A DNA stretch of 64,000 nucleotides from Rhizobium sp. BT04 (GTDB lineage: Bacteria > Pseudomonadota > Alphaproteobacteria > Rhizobiales > Rhizobiaceae). The notes beneath the pieces were generated by a model. That model had not been told where the DNA came from. It did not search any database and saw only the letters and a list, made by a program, of their open reading frames with translations. The stretch covers positions 806,001 through 870,000 of the forward strand of contig NZ_CP125652.1 in assembly GCF_030053135.1 (NCBI RefSeq), read 5' to 3'. A program made the position numbers and the translations under genes. Of the stretch, positions 39,452 to 49,345 are shown one piece after another. Numbering within the stretch: the stretch's first letter is position 1; every line of letters starts with the position of its first letter.

Positions 39452-40699
39452 GTGACAGATTCATCACAAGCCGTGTCCGCGGGCCGCTTGCCCATGGGCA
39501 GGCGAGAGTTTATCGCGCTCGCCGCCTTCCTGATGGCCGTCAACTCTCTGGCGATCGATATCATGCTGCCCGCCTTGCAGCAGATCGGCGCGAGCCTGGG
39601 CGTCGAGAGCGAGAATCACCGCCAATTCGTCGTCTCCACCTATCTGCTCGGCTTCGGTTGCGCCCAGTTGTTCTACGGACCGCTGTCTGACCGTTTCGGC
39701 CGCCGCACGCCGCTTCTGATCGGTCTCGTCATCTACATTCTCTCCGCCATCAGTATCGTCTTCGTGCCTTCCTTCGCAGGCCTGCTCGCCCTGCGCTTCG
39801 TGCAAGGCGTCGGTTCGGCGGCAACGCGCGTCATCACCGTCTCCATTGTCCGCGATATCTATGGCGGCCGGCAGATGGCCGAAGTCATGTCGCTGATCAT
39901 GATGGTCTTCATGATCGTACCGGTGATTGCGCCCGGCACCGGCCAGATCGTCATGTTCTTCGGCAACTGGCATCTGATCTTTCTCTTCATCGCTGCAATG
40001 GCGACTGCTATCGCCGTCTGGGCCTATCTGCGTCTGCCGGAAACCCTGCATCCCGGCAATGTCCGCCCCTTCACCGCCCGCTCGATCTTCGGCGCCTTCA
40101 AGCTGGTGCTGACCAATCGCGTGGCGCTCTGCTACACCATTGCCAGCACCTTCATCTTCGGCGCGCTGTTCGGCTTCATCAATTCGGCCCAACAGGTTTA
40201 TGTCGGCATCTACGATCTCGGCGTCTACTTCCCCTTCGCCTTCGCCGGCGTGGCGATCTTCATGTCGCTGTCGTCCTTCTTCAATTCGCGCTTTGTCGGC
40301 AAGCTTGGCATGCGCCGCCTGTCGCACGGTTCGCTCATCGGCTTTATCGCCATCAACACGATCTGGCTGATCGTCCAGATGGCCAGCACCGAGCCGATGC
40401 CCTTCGCCCTGTTCATCTCCTTCTTCGGCCTTGCCATGTTCCAGTTCGGCTGGATCGGCTCGAACTTCAATTCGCTCGCCATGGAGCCGCTCGGCCATGT
40501 CGCAGGCACCGCCTCGTCCGTGCTCGGCTTCATGAGCACGGTCGGCGGCGCCTTGATCGGCGCCGGCATCGGCCAAGCCTTCGACGGCACCGCGCTGCCG
40601 ATGGTCGCCGGTTATTTCACTGTGTCGCTCATCGGGCTGGTCTTCGTCCTGATCGCCGAGAAGGGCCGCCTCTTCCAACAGCAGAATCCGGCCGTCTGA
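39452..40699 (+). CDS. MFS multidrug transporter, Bcr/CflA family (copy 1)
   Basis: 415 residues, 12 membrane helices, from GTG 39452. Family features: LAIDIMLPALQQIG in helix 1, the motif A loop PLSDRFGRRTPLLIGL, and RFVQGVGSAATRV in helix 4 (motif C-like). Proton-driven export of drugs or metabolites is expected; substrates unknown. It lies 34 bases before a clear paralogue, the two arising by tandem duplication. Confidence 0.88.
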   Translation: MTDSSQAVSAGRLPMGRREFIALAAFLMAVNSLAIDIMLPALQQIGASLGVESENHRQFVVSTYLLGFGCAQLFYGPLSDRFGRRTPLLIGLVIYILSAISIVFVPSFAGLLALRFVQGVGSAATRVITVSIVRDIYGGRQMAEVMSLIMMVFMIVPVIAPGTGQIVMFFGNWHLIFLFIAAMATAIAVWAYLRLPETLHPGNVRPFTARSIFGAFKLVLTNRVALCYTIASTFIFGALFGFINSAQQVYVGIYDLGVYFPFAFAGVAIFMSLSSFFNSRFVGKLGMRRLSHGSLIGFIAINTIWLIVQMASTEPMPFALFISFFGLAMFQFGWIGSNFNSLAMEPLGHVAGTASSVLGFMSTVGGALIGAGIGQAFDGTALPMVAGYFTVSLIGLVFVLIAEKGRLFQQQNPAV

Positions 40700-40733
40700 A
40701 CGGCCGGCCTCATTCGCATCCAGGATTCACCAC

Positions 40734-42014
40734 ATGACGCCGCCGCATAAACCGCACCAGGAAAACCAGGGCTCCCGCCGCATCGGCATGGGCTTTGGCG
40801 AATTCGTCGTCACCATCGCCATCATGACCGCCAGCATCGCCATGGCGATCGACAGCATGCTGCCGGCATTACCCAATATCGGCCATTCCCTCGGCGTCAC
40901 CAATACCAACGACGCCCAGCTCATCATCGGCGTGTTCTTCCTAGGCTTCGGCGTCTCGCAGATCTTCTTCGGCAGCCTTTCGGATACTTTCGGCCGCCGC
41001 AACATCCTGCTCGGCGGCATGGCCTGCTACATTGTCGGAATGTTTGCCGCCGCAGCGACCGGCAGCTTCGAAATGCTGCTGGTCATGCGTTTCGTTCAGG
41101 GTGTGGGCGGCGCGGCGGTGCGCATCACCACCATGGCCATCGTCCGCGACTGCTTCGGCGGCCGCGAAATGGCCCGCGTGATGTCCTATGTGATGATCGT
41201 CTTCATGATCGTGCCGATCGTTGCTCCCTCCATCGGCCAGCTCATCATCACCTATGCCGACTGGCATTGGATCTTCATCCTGCTCGGCATCATCGCCACC
41301 ATCCTGTTCGTCTGGGCTCTTCTGCGGCTGAAGGAATCACTGCCGCCGGAAGAGCGGCTGCCGCTGTCGTTCGGCTCTGTCATGGATGGTTTCAAGACCG
41401 TGCTCACCAACCGCATCACCTGCGGCTACATGGTCGGCCTCACCATGTTCACCGGCGTCATCAGCGCCTATGTGATCTCGGTGCAGCAGGTCTTCGGCGA
41501 GGTCTATGGCCTTGGCGACTGGCTGCCGATCGCCTTTGCGGCCACCGCCGGCGGCATCGCCGTCGCCAATTTCGCCAATGGATTCTTCGTGCGCAAATTC
41601 GGCATGCGCCGCATCTCGCACACAGCCCTGCTGATCTTCACGGCGCTGTCGGCGATCGGCTTTTTCTATTCGCTGGCCGGCAAACCGGATTTCGCCATCG
41701 CTTACTGCATCTTCTCAATCGTCTTGATGATGTTTGCCGTGATCGCCACCAATTTCACGGCCATCAGCCTCGAGCCGATGGGCAATCTCGCCGGAACGGC
41801 CACCGCCATCACCGGCTTCGTCTCCACCACATTCGGCGCCATCCTCGGCGGTCTCGTCGGCCAGATGTTCAATGGCACGGTGCAGCCGCTCTTCGGCGGC
41901 TTCGCGCTCTTCGGCGCGGTGACGATCGCAGCCACCCTTTGGGCCGAAAACGGCAAGCTCTTCACCCACCCCGGCGACAGCCCGCAGCTCGATCCGGGTG
42001 CGGCGCATTTCTGA
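40734..42014 (+). CDS. MFS multidrug transporter, Bcr/CflA family (copy 2)
   Basis: 426 residues, 12 membrane helices; MAIDSMLPALPNIGHSLG, SLSDTFGRRNILLGG and RFVQGVGGAAVRI correspond position by position to copy 1. The start ATG 40734 follows AGGATTCACC. Adjacent paralogues may pair or serve different substrates. Confidence 0.88.
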   Translation: MTPPHKPHQENQGSRRIGMGFGEFVVTIAIMTASIAMAIDSMLPALPNIGHSLGVTNTNDAQLIIGVFFLGFGVSQIFFGSLSDTFGRRNILLGGMACYIVGMFAAAATGSFEMLLVMRFVQGVGGAAVRITTMAIVRDCFGGREMARVMSYVMIVFMIVPIVAPSIGQLIITYADWHWIFILLGIIATILFVWALLRLKESLPPEERLPLSFGSVMDGFKTVLTNRITCGYMVGLTMFTGVISAYVISVQQVFGEVYGLGDWLPIAFAATAGGIAVANFANGFFVRKFGMRRISHTALLIFTALSAIGFFYSLAGKPDFAIAYCIFSIVLMMFAVIATNFTAISLEPMGNLAGTATAITGFVSTTFGAILGGLVGQMFNGTVQPLFGGFALFGAVTIAATLWAENGKLFTHPGDSPQLDPGAAHF

Positions 42015-42216
42015 AATGAAGCGTGCCGGACCGGCCGAGCCCCTAGTCAAAATATGGAGCATGCTCGACGAAAATATCTTCGCAGCGCATTCTCCAAATT
42101 TGGCTCCGCAAAGGACTGATTTTGCGATGTTGTGAAAATCAGTCGCAAAGCTGTTGTTTTGATCGGGAATTTTGCGGCGATATGGTTTTCGCAATGAATT
42201 GTACATTGGAGCAACG

Positions 42217-43035
42217 ATGTCTTTCAGTTTTCAGAAAATGCACGCAAATGGAGATGACTTCGTCGTTGTCGATCTGCGTGGGCAAGCGAACAAAATCAAT
42301 CAAAACATCGCCAAGCGGCTCGGAGATCGGAACCGCGGAATAGGCTTCAATCAACTCGCGGTTATGTCGGATTGCGATGATGCTGCGGTTCGGCTTACGT
42401 TCTGGAATCCGGACGGTTCAATGCTCGATGCATGCGGTAGTGCCACACGAGGTGTTGCTTGGAAGCTGCTGCGTGAAACCGGCTCTTCCTCAGTTATAGT
42501 CAGGACCAACCGTGGGCTTCTCAATTGCTCTCTGGAAACGGATGGCCTGATATCGGTTGATATGGGTGAACCGTTTCTACATTGGCGCGATGTGCCGATC
42601 GCCCAGGAGGTGGACACTTTAGTGCTGCCTTTACCGGGCACCCCAACTGCTTGCAGTATGGGCAATCCACATTGCACGTTCTTTGTCGAAGATTTGGAAG
42701 CCGTGGACGTGGAGGCGCTTGGACCTGAGATAGAATCGCACCCTTTGTTTCCGCAAAAGACCAATGTCCATTTCGTTCAGGTACTTAGCCCGACACGGAT
42801 TCGTCTCCGCATATGGGAACGCGGCGGCGGGATTCCGCTTGGCTCGGGATCATGTTCCTGCGGCGCAGCTGTAAATGGGATCCGGCGCGGTTTGTTGGAC
42901 GACTCTGTCGAAGTCGAATGCGATGGCGGAACGGTTACGGTCAGATGGGATGGTACCGGAAGCGTGTTTCTTACCGGACCGGTCGAACCGAATTTCAGCG
43001 GTGTCTGGTTTGAGGGGCCGTCGCGTAATTCATAA
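42217..43035 (+). CDS. Diaminopimelate epimerase-like protein (divergent DapF paralogue)
   Basis: 272 residues from ATG 42217 (TTGGAG site). PF01678-type fold: FSFQKMHANGDDFVVVD start, first cysteine site MLDACGSATRG, GNPHC, and second site SGSCSCGAAVNG. Both catalytic cysteines are kept, but the usual CGNGxRC reads CGSATRG. It may racemise or epimerise diaminopimelate or a different amino acid. GC content is visibly lower here (32 of 60 bases in 42361-42420) and the upstream gap is AT-rich, which suggests transfer. Confidence 0.75.
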   Translation: MSFSFQKMHANGDDFVVVDLRGQANKINQNIAKRLGDRNRGIGFNQLAVMSDCDDAAVRLTFWNPDGSMLDACGSATRGVAWKLLRETGSSSVIVRTNRGLLNCSLETDGLISVDMGEPFLHWRDVPIAQEVDTLVLPLPGTPTACSMGNPHCTFFVEDLEAVDVEALGPEIESHPLFPQKTNVHFVQVLSPTRIRLRIWERGGGIPLGSGSCSCGAAVNGIRRGLLDDSVEVECDGGTVTVRWDGTGSVFLTGPVEPNFSGVWFEGPSRNS

Positions 43036-43163
43036 GTTTCAAGGCGACGCGAACGTCGTCGGCAGTGCAGGAATTTCGTTGTCGTAGAATTCGGCCGCAA
43101 AATCTGAGTTCTGCGACCGACTTTTCGACGATAGGTCCGGCCCGATCAGTCAGGTGCATAAGT

Positions 43164-43988
43164 TCAAACTGTAAACACCTCGTGCCGCAGCACCTCCCAC
43201 GAGTCCTTGTCAGGGGTAATCAGCAGCCCGCCATCGAGATGATGGGGCAGGTAGGGCGAGCCGTCGAAGCGCGCCGCATAGGCGCCTGCCTCCTGCGAGA
43301 TTAGCGTGCCGGCAAGGTGGTCCCAGGGCATCAGCTTGTTATACATGAGGTAGTGCACATGGCCGCCGGCAAAGGTGCGGTATTCATGGGCGGCGCAGCG
43401 GTAATTGGTGAGGAAGCGCACCTTGGCGAGATTGCCGAGGATCTCGGCCCGCTTCTCCTGCGGCAGGTAGCCGGTCGAGGCCATGCCGACCATCTGGTCG
43501 AGGGCAACCGGCTCGGCCGTGCGCAGCCGCTGTGCTTCGCCATCCGGCCGGCGCAGCCAGGCGCCGCCGCCCTTTTCCGCCATCACCCAGTCGTCGCCCA
43601 TCGGATCGTAGATGATGCCGGCAATGGTCTCACCGCCTGAAACGACGGAGGCCATGACGCCGAAGGCCGGGATGCCGGCGGCGAAATTGAACGTGCCGTC
43701 GACAGGATCGACGACGATGGCGAGATCGGCATGTTCGAGGCTTCCGAGCAAGGCAGGCTCGGCTGCGACCGATTCTTCACCAAGGAACAGCGCACCCGGC
43801 CAGAGCCGCTGAGATTCCGCCTTGATCATCCGCTCAGCCTGCTCGTCGGCCTCGGTGACGAGATCGGTCGCCTCGCTCTTGGCGCGCACGTCATCCTGGC
43901 CAAGCCGGCGGAAGCGCGGCAGGATCTCCGCCTTCGCCGCACGCCGCAGCAGATCGGCAAGAACGGTCAAGTCAACGGTCGAAGTCAT
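43164..43988 (-). CDS. Inositol monophosphatase family protein (copy 1)
   Basis: 274 residues. Metal and phosphate motifs: FLGEESVAAE, IVVDPVDGTFNFAAG, and the C-terminal PWDHLAGTLISQEAGAY. Mg2+-dependent phosphatases of this family act on inositol-1-phosphate, histidinol phosphate, PAP or fructose-1,6-bisphosphate. The tandem copy follows upstream on the same strand, 40 bases away. Confidence 0.88.
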   Translation of the reverse strand: MTSTVDLTVLADLLRRAAKAEILPRFRRLGQDDVRAKSEATDLVTEADEQAERMIKAESQRLWPGALFLGEESVAAEPALLGSLEHADLAIVVDPVDGTFNFAAGIPAFGVMASVVSGGETIAGIIYDPMGDDWVMAEKGGGAWLRRPDGEAQRLRTAEPVALDQMVGMASTGYLPQEKRAEILGNLAKVRFLTNYRCAAHEYRTFAGGHVHYLMYNKLMPWDHLAGTLISQEAGAYAARFDGSPYLPHHLDGGLLITPDKDSWEVLRHEVFTV

Positions 43989-44028
43989 GTCAAATCCCCA
44001 CGCTTAGGTCTCTCAGGAGAAGCTTGAA

Positions 44029-44856
44029 TCAGATGCCGACGATCTCGCGCCGGATCAGCTGCCAGCTGTCCCTATCGGGTGCGGAGATGATGCCGCCCGT
44101 CGTCTCGCCGGGGCGATAGGGCGTGCCGTCGAATTTCGCCGTATGACCGCCGGCCTCCTGATGTGCGAGCACGCCGGCCAGGTGATCCCAGGGCATCAGC
44201 TTCGCATGGCCGATGAAATGCAGCTTGCCCGAGGCGACCATCCAATATTCATAGGCCGAGCAGTTGAAGGCGAAGGTCATCCGGATCTTCGCCATGTTGG
44301 CACAGATGCGCGAACGATCCGGCTCGTCCATATGGCTCCATGACATGCCGCCGACCATCTGGTTCAGGTTAGCAGGCTCCGCCACCTTCAGCTTTGTCGA
44401 CTGCCCGTCCTGGCGCGTCAGGAAAGCGCCCGCGCCTTTGATCGCCGTCACGGTATCGCCGAGAACGGGATCGTGAATGATGCCGGCGACCGTCTCGCCT
44501 TTGACTGTCACTGCCAGCATCGTCCCGAAGACCGGAAGCCCGGCGGCGAAATTGAAGGTCCCATCGACAGGGTCGATGACAAAGGCAAGTTCGGCATCGG
44601 CAAGTGCCGGCACGACGGACCGGTCGGCATCATAGGCCTCCTCGCCGACGACGAGTGCTGCGGGAAAGCGCTCTTTCAGCGCCGCGGTGATCCGGTGTTC
44701 GGCAAGCAGATCCGCCTGCGTCACAAGGTCGGTTGCCGAGGTCTTTTCCGAAACGTCGGCAGCACCGAGATTGCGGAAACGCGGCATGATCTCGGCTTGC
44801 GCCGCTTCCCTGATGCAGTCGCCGAGAAAGAGAATATCCTGATCTGAAATTGTCAT
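44029..44856 (-). CDS. Inositol monophosphatase family protein (copy 2)
   Basis: 275 residues, collinear with copy 1: VVGEEAYDAD, FVIDPVDGTFNFAAGLPVFG and PWDHLAGVLAHQEAGGH. The two paralogues share architecture and spacing, indicating tandem duplication. It follows ttcA by 48 bases on the same strand. Confidence 0.88.
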   Translation of the reverse strand: MTISDQDILFLGDCIREAAQAEIMPRFRNLGAADVSEKTSATDLVTQADLLAEHRITAALKERFPAALVVGEEAYDADRSVVPALADAELAFVIDPVDGTFNFAAGLPVFGTMLAVTVKGETVAGIIHDPVLGDTVTAIKGAGAFLTRQDGQSTKLKVAEPANLNQMVGGMSWSHMDEPDRSRICANMAKIRMTFAFNCSAYEYWMVASGKLHFIGHAKLMPWDHLAGVLAHQEAGGHTAKFDGTPYRPGETTGGIISAPDRDSWQLIRREIVGI

Positions 44857-44904
44857 GCGAATTCCTGCTCTTCATGCAAATAGCCAGCCTGCTTAGCCGG
44901 CTTT

Positions 44905-45777
44905 TCATGAAGGATCGGTGACACCAAGGGTGGAAAAGTCGAAGAGTTTCGGGTCGAGCAGATGCGACGGGTTCACATGCGAAAGCGCCCGCAGCATCGT
45001 GTCCTTGCGTCCCGGCATGCGCCGCTCGATGTCGGCGAGCATATCCTTCATCGCATTGCGCTGCAGCCCGTCCTGCGAGCCGCAGAGATCGCAGGGGATG
45101 ATCGGAAACTGCATGGCGGCGGCGAATTTTGCGAGGTCATCCTCGGCGGCATAGGCGAGCGGCCGGAGCACCATCAGGTCACCCTCGTCGTTCAGAAGTT
45201 TCGCCGGCATCGAGGCAAGCCGCCCGCCGTGGAAGAAATTCATGAAGAAGGTTTCGAGAATGTCCTCGCGGTGGTGGCCGAGCACCAGCGCATCGCAGCC
45301 CTCTTCCCGGGCGACACGGTAGAGGTTGCCGCGCCGCAGCCGCGAACAGAGCGAGCAATAGGTGGCGCCTTCCGGCACCTTCTCCTTCACGATCGAATAG
45401 GTATCCCGATATTCGATCCGATGCCGCACACCGATTTTGGTCAGATAATCCGGCAGCACGTGCTTGGGAAAGTTCGGCTGCCCCTGGTCGAGATTGCAGG
45501 CCACGAGCTCGACCGGCAGCAGGCCGCGCCATTGCAGATCGAGCAGCAGCGCCAGCAGCCCGTAGGAATCCTTGCCGCCGGAAAGGCCCACCAGCCAGCG
45601 CTTCTGCCCCTTCAGCATGTCGAAATCGTCAAAGGCCTGGCGCACCTGCCGCAGCAACCGCTTGCGCAGCTTGTTGAAGGAGACGGAACGTGGTGCATCG
45701 GCAAACAGCGCATGGCCGATGCCGCTGTCGGCTTCCCCGCTATCCAGGTCGTCAGCGATATTGGCTGCGATATTCAT
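44905..45777 (-). CDS. ttcA: tRNA 2-thiocytidine(32) synthetase TtcA
   Basis: 290 residues. PP-loop ATP pyrophosphatase motif LSGGKDSYG and cysteine pairs [10 protein letters not shown] and CDLCGSQDG, which hold the 4Fe-4S cluster. It replaces the 2-oxygen of C32 in the anticodon loop with sulfur. Well-matched in length to the family. Confidence 0.92.
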   Translation of the reverse strand: MNIAANIADDLDSGEADSGIGHALFADAPRSVSFNKLRKRLLRQVRQAFDDFDMLKGQKRWLVGLSGGKDSYGLLALLLDLQWRGLLPVELVACNLDQGQPNFPKHVLPDYLTKIGVRHRIEYRDTYSIVKEKVPEGATYCSLCSRLRRGNLYRVAREEGCDALVLGHHREDILETFFMNFFHGGRLASMPAKLLNDEGDLMVLRPLAYAAEDDLAKFAAAMQFPIIPCDLCGSQDGLQRNAMKDMLADIERRMPGRKDTMLRALSHVNPSHLLDPKLFDFSTLGVTDPS

Positions 45778-45837
45778 TGCTTCGTCCTATCGAGGATTCA
45801 TGCTTGCCTTAGCAGAAAGCCCTTCGCCAACACAGTC

Positions 45838-46767
45838 TCAATCGCCGAAAACCGACCAGCCGGTGCGCGCCGCCAGCATCTCCAGCGCCACCGCGCCGAG
45901 CTGCGAATTGCCGACCTTGTTGAGCCCCGGTGACCACACTGCGATCGAGGCGATGCCGGGCGCAACCGCGAAGATGCCGCCGCCGACGCCGCTCTTGCCG
46001 GGCAGGCCGACATGATAGGCGAAATCGCCCGAGCCGTCGTAATGGCCGCAGGTCAACATCAGCGCGTTGATGCGCCGCGCCCGCTTCGGCGAGACCACCG
46101 AATGGCCGGTCATCGGATTGCTGCCGCGCGCCGCCAGGAACAGCCCGGCACGTGCCAGCTGCTCACAGCTCATCGACAGCGCGCATTGATGGAAATAGAC
46201 GCCGAGCACGTGATCGACGGGATGGTCGAGATTGCGGTAGGCGCGCATGAAATTGGCAAGCGCGACATTGCGGTAACCCGTCTGCGTTTCCGAGCGCGCC
46301 ACCTTGTCGTCGATGGTGATCGATTCGTCATCAGCGAGATAACGCACGAAGCGCAGCAATTCGCCGATCGCCTCGCGCGGCGCATGGCCGGCCATGACCA
46401 CGTCGCTGACGGCGATGGCGCCGGCATTGATGAAGGGATTGCGCGGGATGCCGCTCTCGTGTTCGAGCTGGACGATCGAGTTAAAAGCCGATCCGGACGG
46501 TTCGCGCCCGACACGCTTCCATAAGCCTTCGCCGACCTTGCCGAGCGCCAGCGTCAGCATGAAGACCTTGGATATGCTCTGGATCGAGAAGGCGATGTCG
46601 GCATCGCCGACGCGATAGACCTTGCCGTCGACGGTGACAATCGCCATGCCGAACTGCCGCGGATCGACCTTGGCGAGCTCGGGAATATAGTCGGCCACCT
46701 TACCCTCGCCGATCCGCGGCAGGATATCGGTGTAGATGCTATCGAGGGTCGCCTGCAAATCCGCCAT
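45838..46767 (-). CDS. glsA: Glutaminase A
   Basis: 309 residues, serine-dependent beta-lactamase-like fold. Catalytic Ser-x-x-Lys in [11 protein letters not shown], Asn in [24 protein letters not shown], and [12 protein letters not shown] near the end. It hydrolyses glutamine to glutamate and ammonia; R. etli is known for a housekeeping glutaminase of this type. It is followed upstream by rpsD, with a hairpin between the two. Confidence 0.93.
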   Translation of the reverse strand: MADLQATLDSIYTDILPRIGEGKVADYIPELAKVDPRQFGMAIVTVDGKVYRVGDADIAFSIQSISKVFMLTLALGKVGEGLWKRVGREPSGSAFNSIVQLEHESGIPRNPFINAGAIAVSDVVMAGHAPREAIGELLRFVRYLADDESITIDDKVARSETQTGYRNVALANFMRAYRNLDHPVDHVLGVYFHQCALSMSCEQLARAGLFLAARGSNPMTGHSVVSPKRARRINALMLTCGHYDGSGDFAYHVGLPGKSGVGGGIFAVAPGIASIAVWSPGLNKVGNSQLGAVALEMLAARTGWSVFGD

Positions 46768-46785
46768 CGCTTCTCTCCGGATAAC

Positions 46786-46813
46786 AAAAAAGCCGCCCGA
46801 AAGAGCGGCTTTT
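46786..46813 (-). terminator. Intrinsic terminator after rpsD (bidirectional shape)
   Basis: AAAAAA-GCCGC (46786-46796) and GCGGC-TTTT (46805-46813) around an 8-base loop. It lies 27 bases past the rpsD stop and gives a U-run on the minus strand. Confidence 0.8.
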
Positions 46814-46839
46814 CCATAAGCGAAAACGCCTGGTTCTTC

Positions 46840-47457
46840 TTAACGCGAATAGAATTCGACGACCAGATGCGGCTCCATGACGACCGGGAACGGAACGTCG
46901 CTGAGCGTCGGAACGCGGCCGAAGGTGGCGACCATCTTGTTGTGATCGACTTCGATGTAATCAGGAACGTCGCGCTCGGCGAGGCTGACGGCTTCCAGAA
47001 CGGTCACCAGCTGCTTCGACTTCTCGCGAACTTCGATGACGTCGCCGGCCTTGCAGCGGTAGGAACCGATGTTGACGCGCACGCCGTTGACGGTCACGTG
47101 GCCATGGTTGACGAACTGACGGGCAGCAAAGACCGTCGGAACGAACTTGGCGCGATAGACGATGGCGTCGAGACGCGATTCCAGCAGGCCGATCAGGTTT
47201 TCAGAGGTGTCGCCCTTGCGGCGGTCGGCTTCGGCGAAGATCGCGCGGAACTGCTTTTCGCGTAGGTCACCGTAGTAACCCTTGAGCTTCTGCTTGGCGC
47301 GCAGCTGCACACCGAAGTCCGAAAGCTTGCCCTTGCGGCGCTGGCCGTGCTGGCCCGGGCCGTATTCGCGGCGGTTCACCGGGGACTTCGGACGGCCCCA
47401 GATGTTTTCGCCCATGCGGCGGTCGATTTTGTACTTGGACGATTCGCGCTTGCTCAT
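46840..47457 (-). CDS. rpsD: 30S ribosomal protein S4
   Basis: 205 residues from ATG 47457 (AAAGGAAATACG upstream). [22 protein letters not shown] start, [15 protein letters not shown]4 RNA-binding domain [35 protein letters not shown]. It nucleates 30S assembly on 16S rRNA. It stands alone rather than in the alpha operon, the common layout in Rhizobiales. Confidence 0.97.
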   Translation of the reverse strand: MSKRESSKYKIDRRMGENIWGRPKSPVNRREYGPGQHGQRRKGKLSDFGVQLRAKQKLKGYYGDLREKQFRAIFAEADRRKGDTSENLIGLLESRLDAIVYRAKFVPTVFAARQFVNHGHVTVNGVRVNIGSYRCKAGDVIEVREKSKQLVTVLEAVSLAERDVPDYIEVDHNKMVATFGRVPTLSDVPFPVVMEPHLVVEFYSR

Positions 47458-47587
47458 CGTATTTCCTTTCAAAGGTTTATGACGGTTTGTTACCAAACCG
47501 CACGAAGGAAACACGCCCTCCTCTGATCTCTGCCGAGATCTGACAGGATGTTCCGGTTAGCGAACAGGAACGATCCACGGGACATGT

Positions 47588-47618
47588 CAAATGAAACACC
47601 GGACATTGCTGCCCGGTG
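47588..47618 (-). terminator. Possible terminator after the HerA-like gene
   Basis: CACCGG/CCGGTG pair (47597-47602, 47613-47618) with T-rich sequence (TTTCATTTG) after it on the minus strand. The poly-T is interrupted, so the call is tentative. The remaining sequence between here and rpsD (47458-47587) contains the rpsD leader, with no further structure recognised. Confidence 0.4.
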
Positions 47619-47681
47619 CTTGGCGCGGTTTTTAGAGGGCCGTCATGAAAATGTCAACAGCGGCAAAGCCTGAACGCGCCA

Positions 47682-49196
47682 CTATTCCGCCGCCAAGGGC
47701 TGGTCGCCGCCTGTATCAGGCGCGTTGGCGTCGCCCGGCGCCGTCTGGCAATTCATATCGGGAAAAGCCACGATGCGCTTGCCGGCAAAGTCGGTGTGCA
47801 CGACGACGATCCCCTGCTCCTCGAAATAGCCGAGCAGGCGCCGCGCACGGCGGGCGGAATGGGTGCCGTAGGCGCGGGCGATGCGGGCGTCCGACGGACA
47901 AGGCTCACCGCAGACGGCAGCCTTGGCGAGCATCAGGAAGACACCCTGCAGGTCGTCGGTGACACCTGATGACAGCGACAGAGCCGTCGTCCAGGCATCG
48001 CTCGCGGCCGTTTCCGCATCGACGCCCGAGCGCGAGATCGCCACGCGCCGGCGAAAATCCGGCAGCGCGATGGGCGGTCCCGGCACGCGTCGCATGCGCA
48101 ACCGCACGAGAAAATCCTGGTAAAGCACCGAATCGGTGCGGAAGGCGGCGGTGGGATCGTCGAGGATTTCGGCAAGCACGCCGGCCAGGCGCTCCTCCCG
48201 CTCCTCGGCGGAGACTTCCACCTGGCTCGCCCTCGCCTCGGCAGGTGCGGGTGACGCCGCCGGCGTCGAGCGCGAGAGTTCGGCCAGGATATCGGTGGTC
48301 GGCCGCGGCGCCGGCGGCGCGCGGCGCACCAGCGGCCGCTGGAATTCTTCCGGATCGGGCGTGAAGATCAGGTCTTCGACATCCTGTGGCGCATCCGGCA
48401 ACGGCATCAGCTTCGGGCTGGAGGAGCGCGCCGAAGTCTCCACCGCACCGATCTGGATCGGCAGCGGCCGGCGCGACAGCGCCGGTCCGAGAGCGACGAA
48501 ATTGCCGCGCTTCAGGTCGCGAAACATCTCGGCCTGGCGCCGGTCCATGCCGAGCAGGTCGGCGGCGCGGGCCATGTCGATATCGAGAAAGGTGCGGCCC
48601 ATCAGGAAGTTCGAGGCCTCGGCGGCGACGTTCTTGGCAAGCTTGGCAAGCCGCTGTGTCGCGATCACGCCGGCAAGGCCGCGCTTACGGCCGCGGCACA
48701 TCAGGTTGGTCATCGCGCCGAGCGACATCTTGCGCGCATCTTCCGAGACATCGCCGCCGACCGACGGCGCAAACATCTGCGCCTCGTCGACGACGACGAG
48801 CACCGGATACCAATATTCGCGATCGGCATCGAACATGCCGTTGAGGAAGGCGGCTGCAGCACGCATCTGCTGCTCGATGTCGAGACCTTCGAGCGTCAGT
48901 ACGCAGGAAACCCGATGCTGGCGGATGCGGTTGGCAATGCCCGCAAGCTCCGCCTCGGTCCTCTCGCCGTCGACGACGACATGGCCGAACCTGTCGCTGA
49001 GCGTGACGAAATCACCCTCGGGATCGATGATGACCTGCTGCACCCATTGCGCCGATTGCTCGAGCAGACGGCGCAAAAGATGCGACTTGCCCGATCCGGA
49101 ATTGCCCTGCACCAGCAGACGGGTCGCCAGCAGCTCCTCGATATCGAGCGTCGCCGGGCTGCCGGACGCCAATCCCATATCGATGCCAACCTGCAA
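47682..49196 (-). CDS. HerA/FtsK-like ATP-binding protein (DUF87)
   Basis: 504 residues. Walker A GNSGSGKS (31-38), Walker B VLVVVDEAQMF, and a RGRKRGLAGVIATQRLAKLAKNV sensor stretch place it in the HerA/DUF87 P-loop family. A proline/alanine-rich linker (about 285-340) separates a helical C-terminal region with a winged-helix-like part (DARIARAYGTHSARRARRLLGYFEEQGIV). HerA ATPases move DNA; no NurA-like nuclease is adjacent, so a DNA-processing or other pumping role is open. Confidence 0.8.
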   Translation of the reverse strand: MQVGIDMGLASGSPATLDIEELLATRLLVQGNSGSGKSHLLRRLLEQSAQWVQQVIIDPEGDFVTLSDRFGHVVVDGERTEAELAGIANRIRQHRVSCVLTLEGLDIEQQMRAAAAFLNGMFDADREYWYPVLVVVDEAQMFAPSVGGDVSEDARKMSLGAMTNLMCRGRKRGLAGVIATQRLAKLAKNVAAEASNFLMGRTFLDIDMARAADLLGMDRRQAEMFRDLKRGNFVALGPALSRRPLPIQIGAVETSARSSSPKLMPLPDAPQDVEDLIFTPDPEEFQRPLVRRAPPAPRPTTDILAELSRSTPAASPAPAEARASQVEVSAEEREERLAGVLAEILDDPTAAFRTDSVLYQDFLVRLRMRRVPGPPIALPDFRRRVAISRSGVDAETAASDAWTTALSLSSGVTDDLQGVFLMLAKAAVCGEPCPSDARIARAYGTHSARRARRLLGYFEEQGIVVVHTDFAGKRIVAFPDMNCQTAPGDANAPDTGGDQPLAAE

Positions 49197-49345
49197 TGCT
49201 GATCCTCGCGGCGAAGAGACTCACATGAACGAAGCGCCATTCTTCCGAAACGGCAGCGCCCCGTCTATCAAAGAATGCGCCAGCTTTCAGGACCGGATTT
49301 CGCCAACCCACAGGACAATTCCAGGATCTGAGATGCTGCCCCAAC

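Noticed and set aside
39464..40678. A 404-codon minus-strand frame
   Set aside because: Antisense to the first Bcr/CflA transporter; Asp/Glu/Arg/His-rich shadow translation.
42061..42216. A tRNA or small RNA in the AT-rich gap before the dapF-like gene
   Set aside because: No cloverleaf or terminator pattern could be found by eye; only the local drop in GC is evident.
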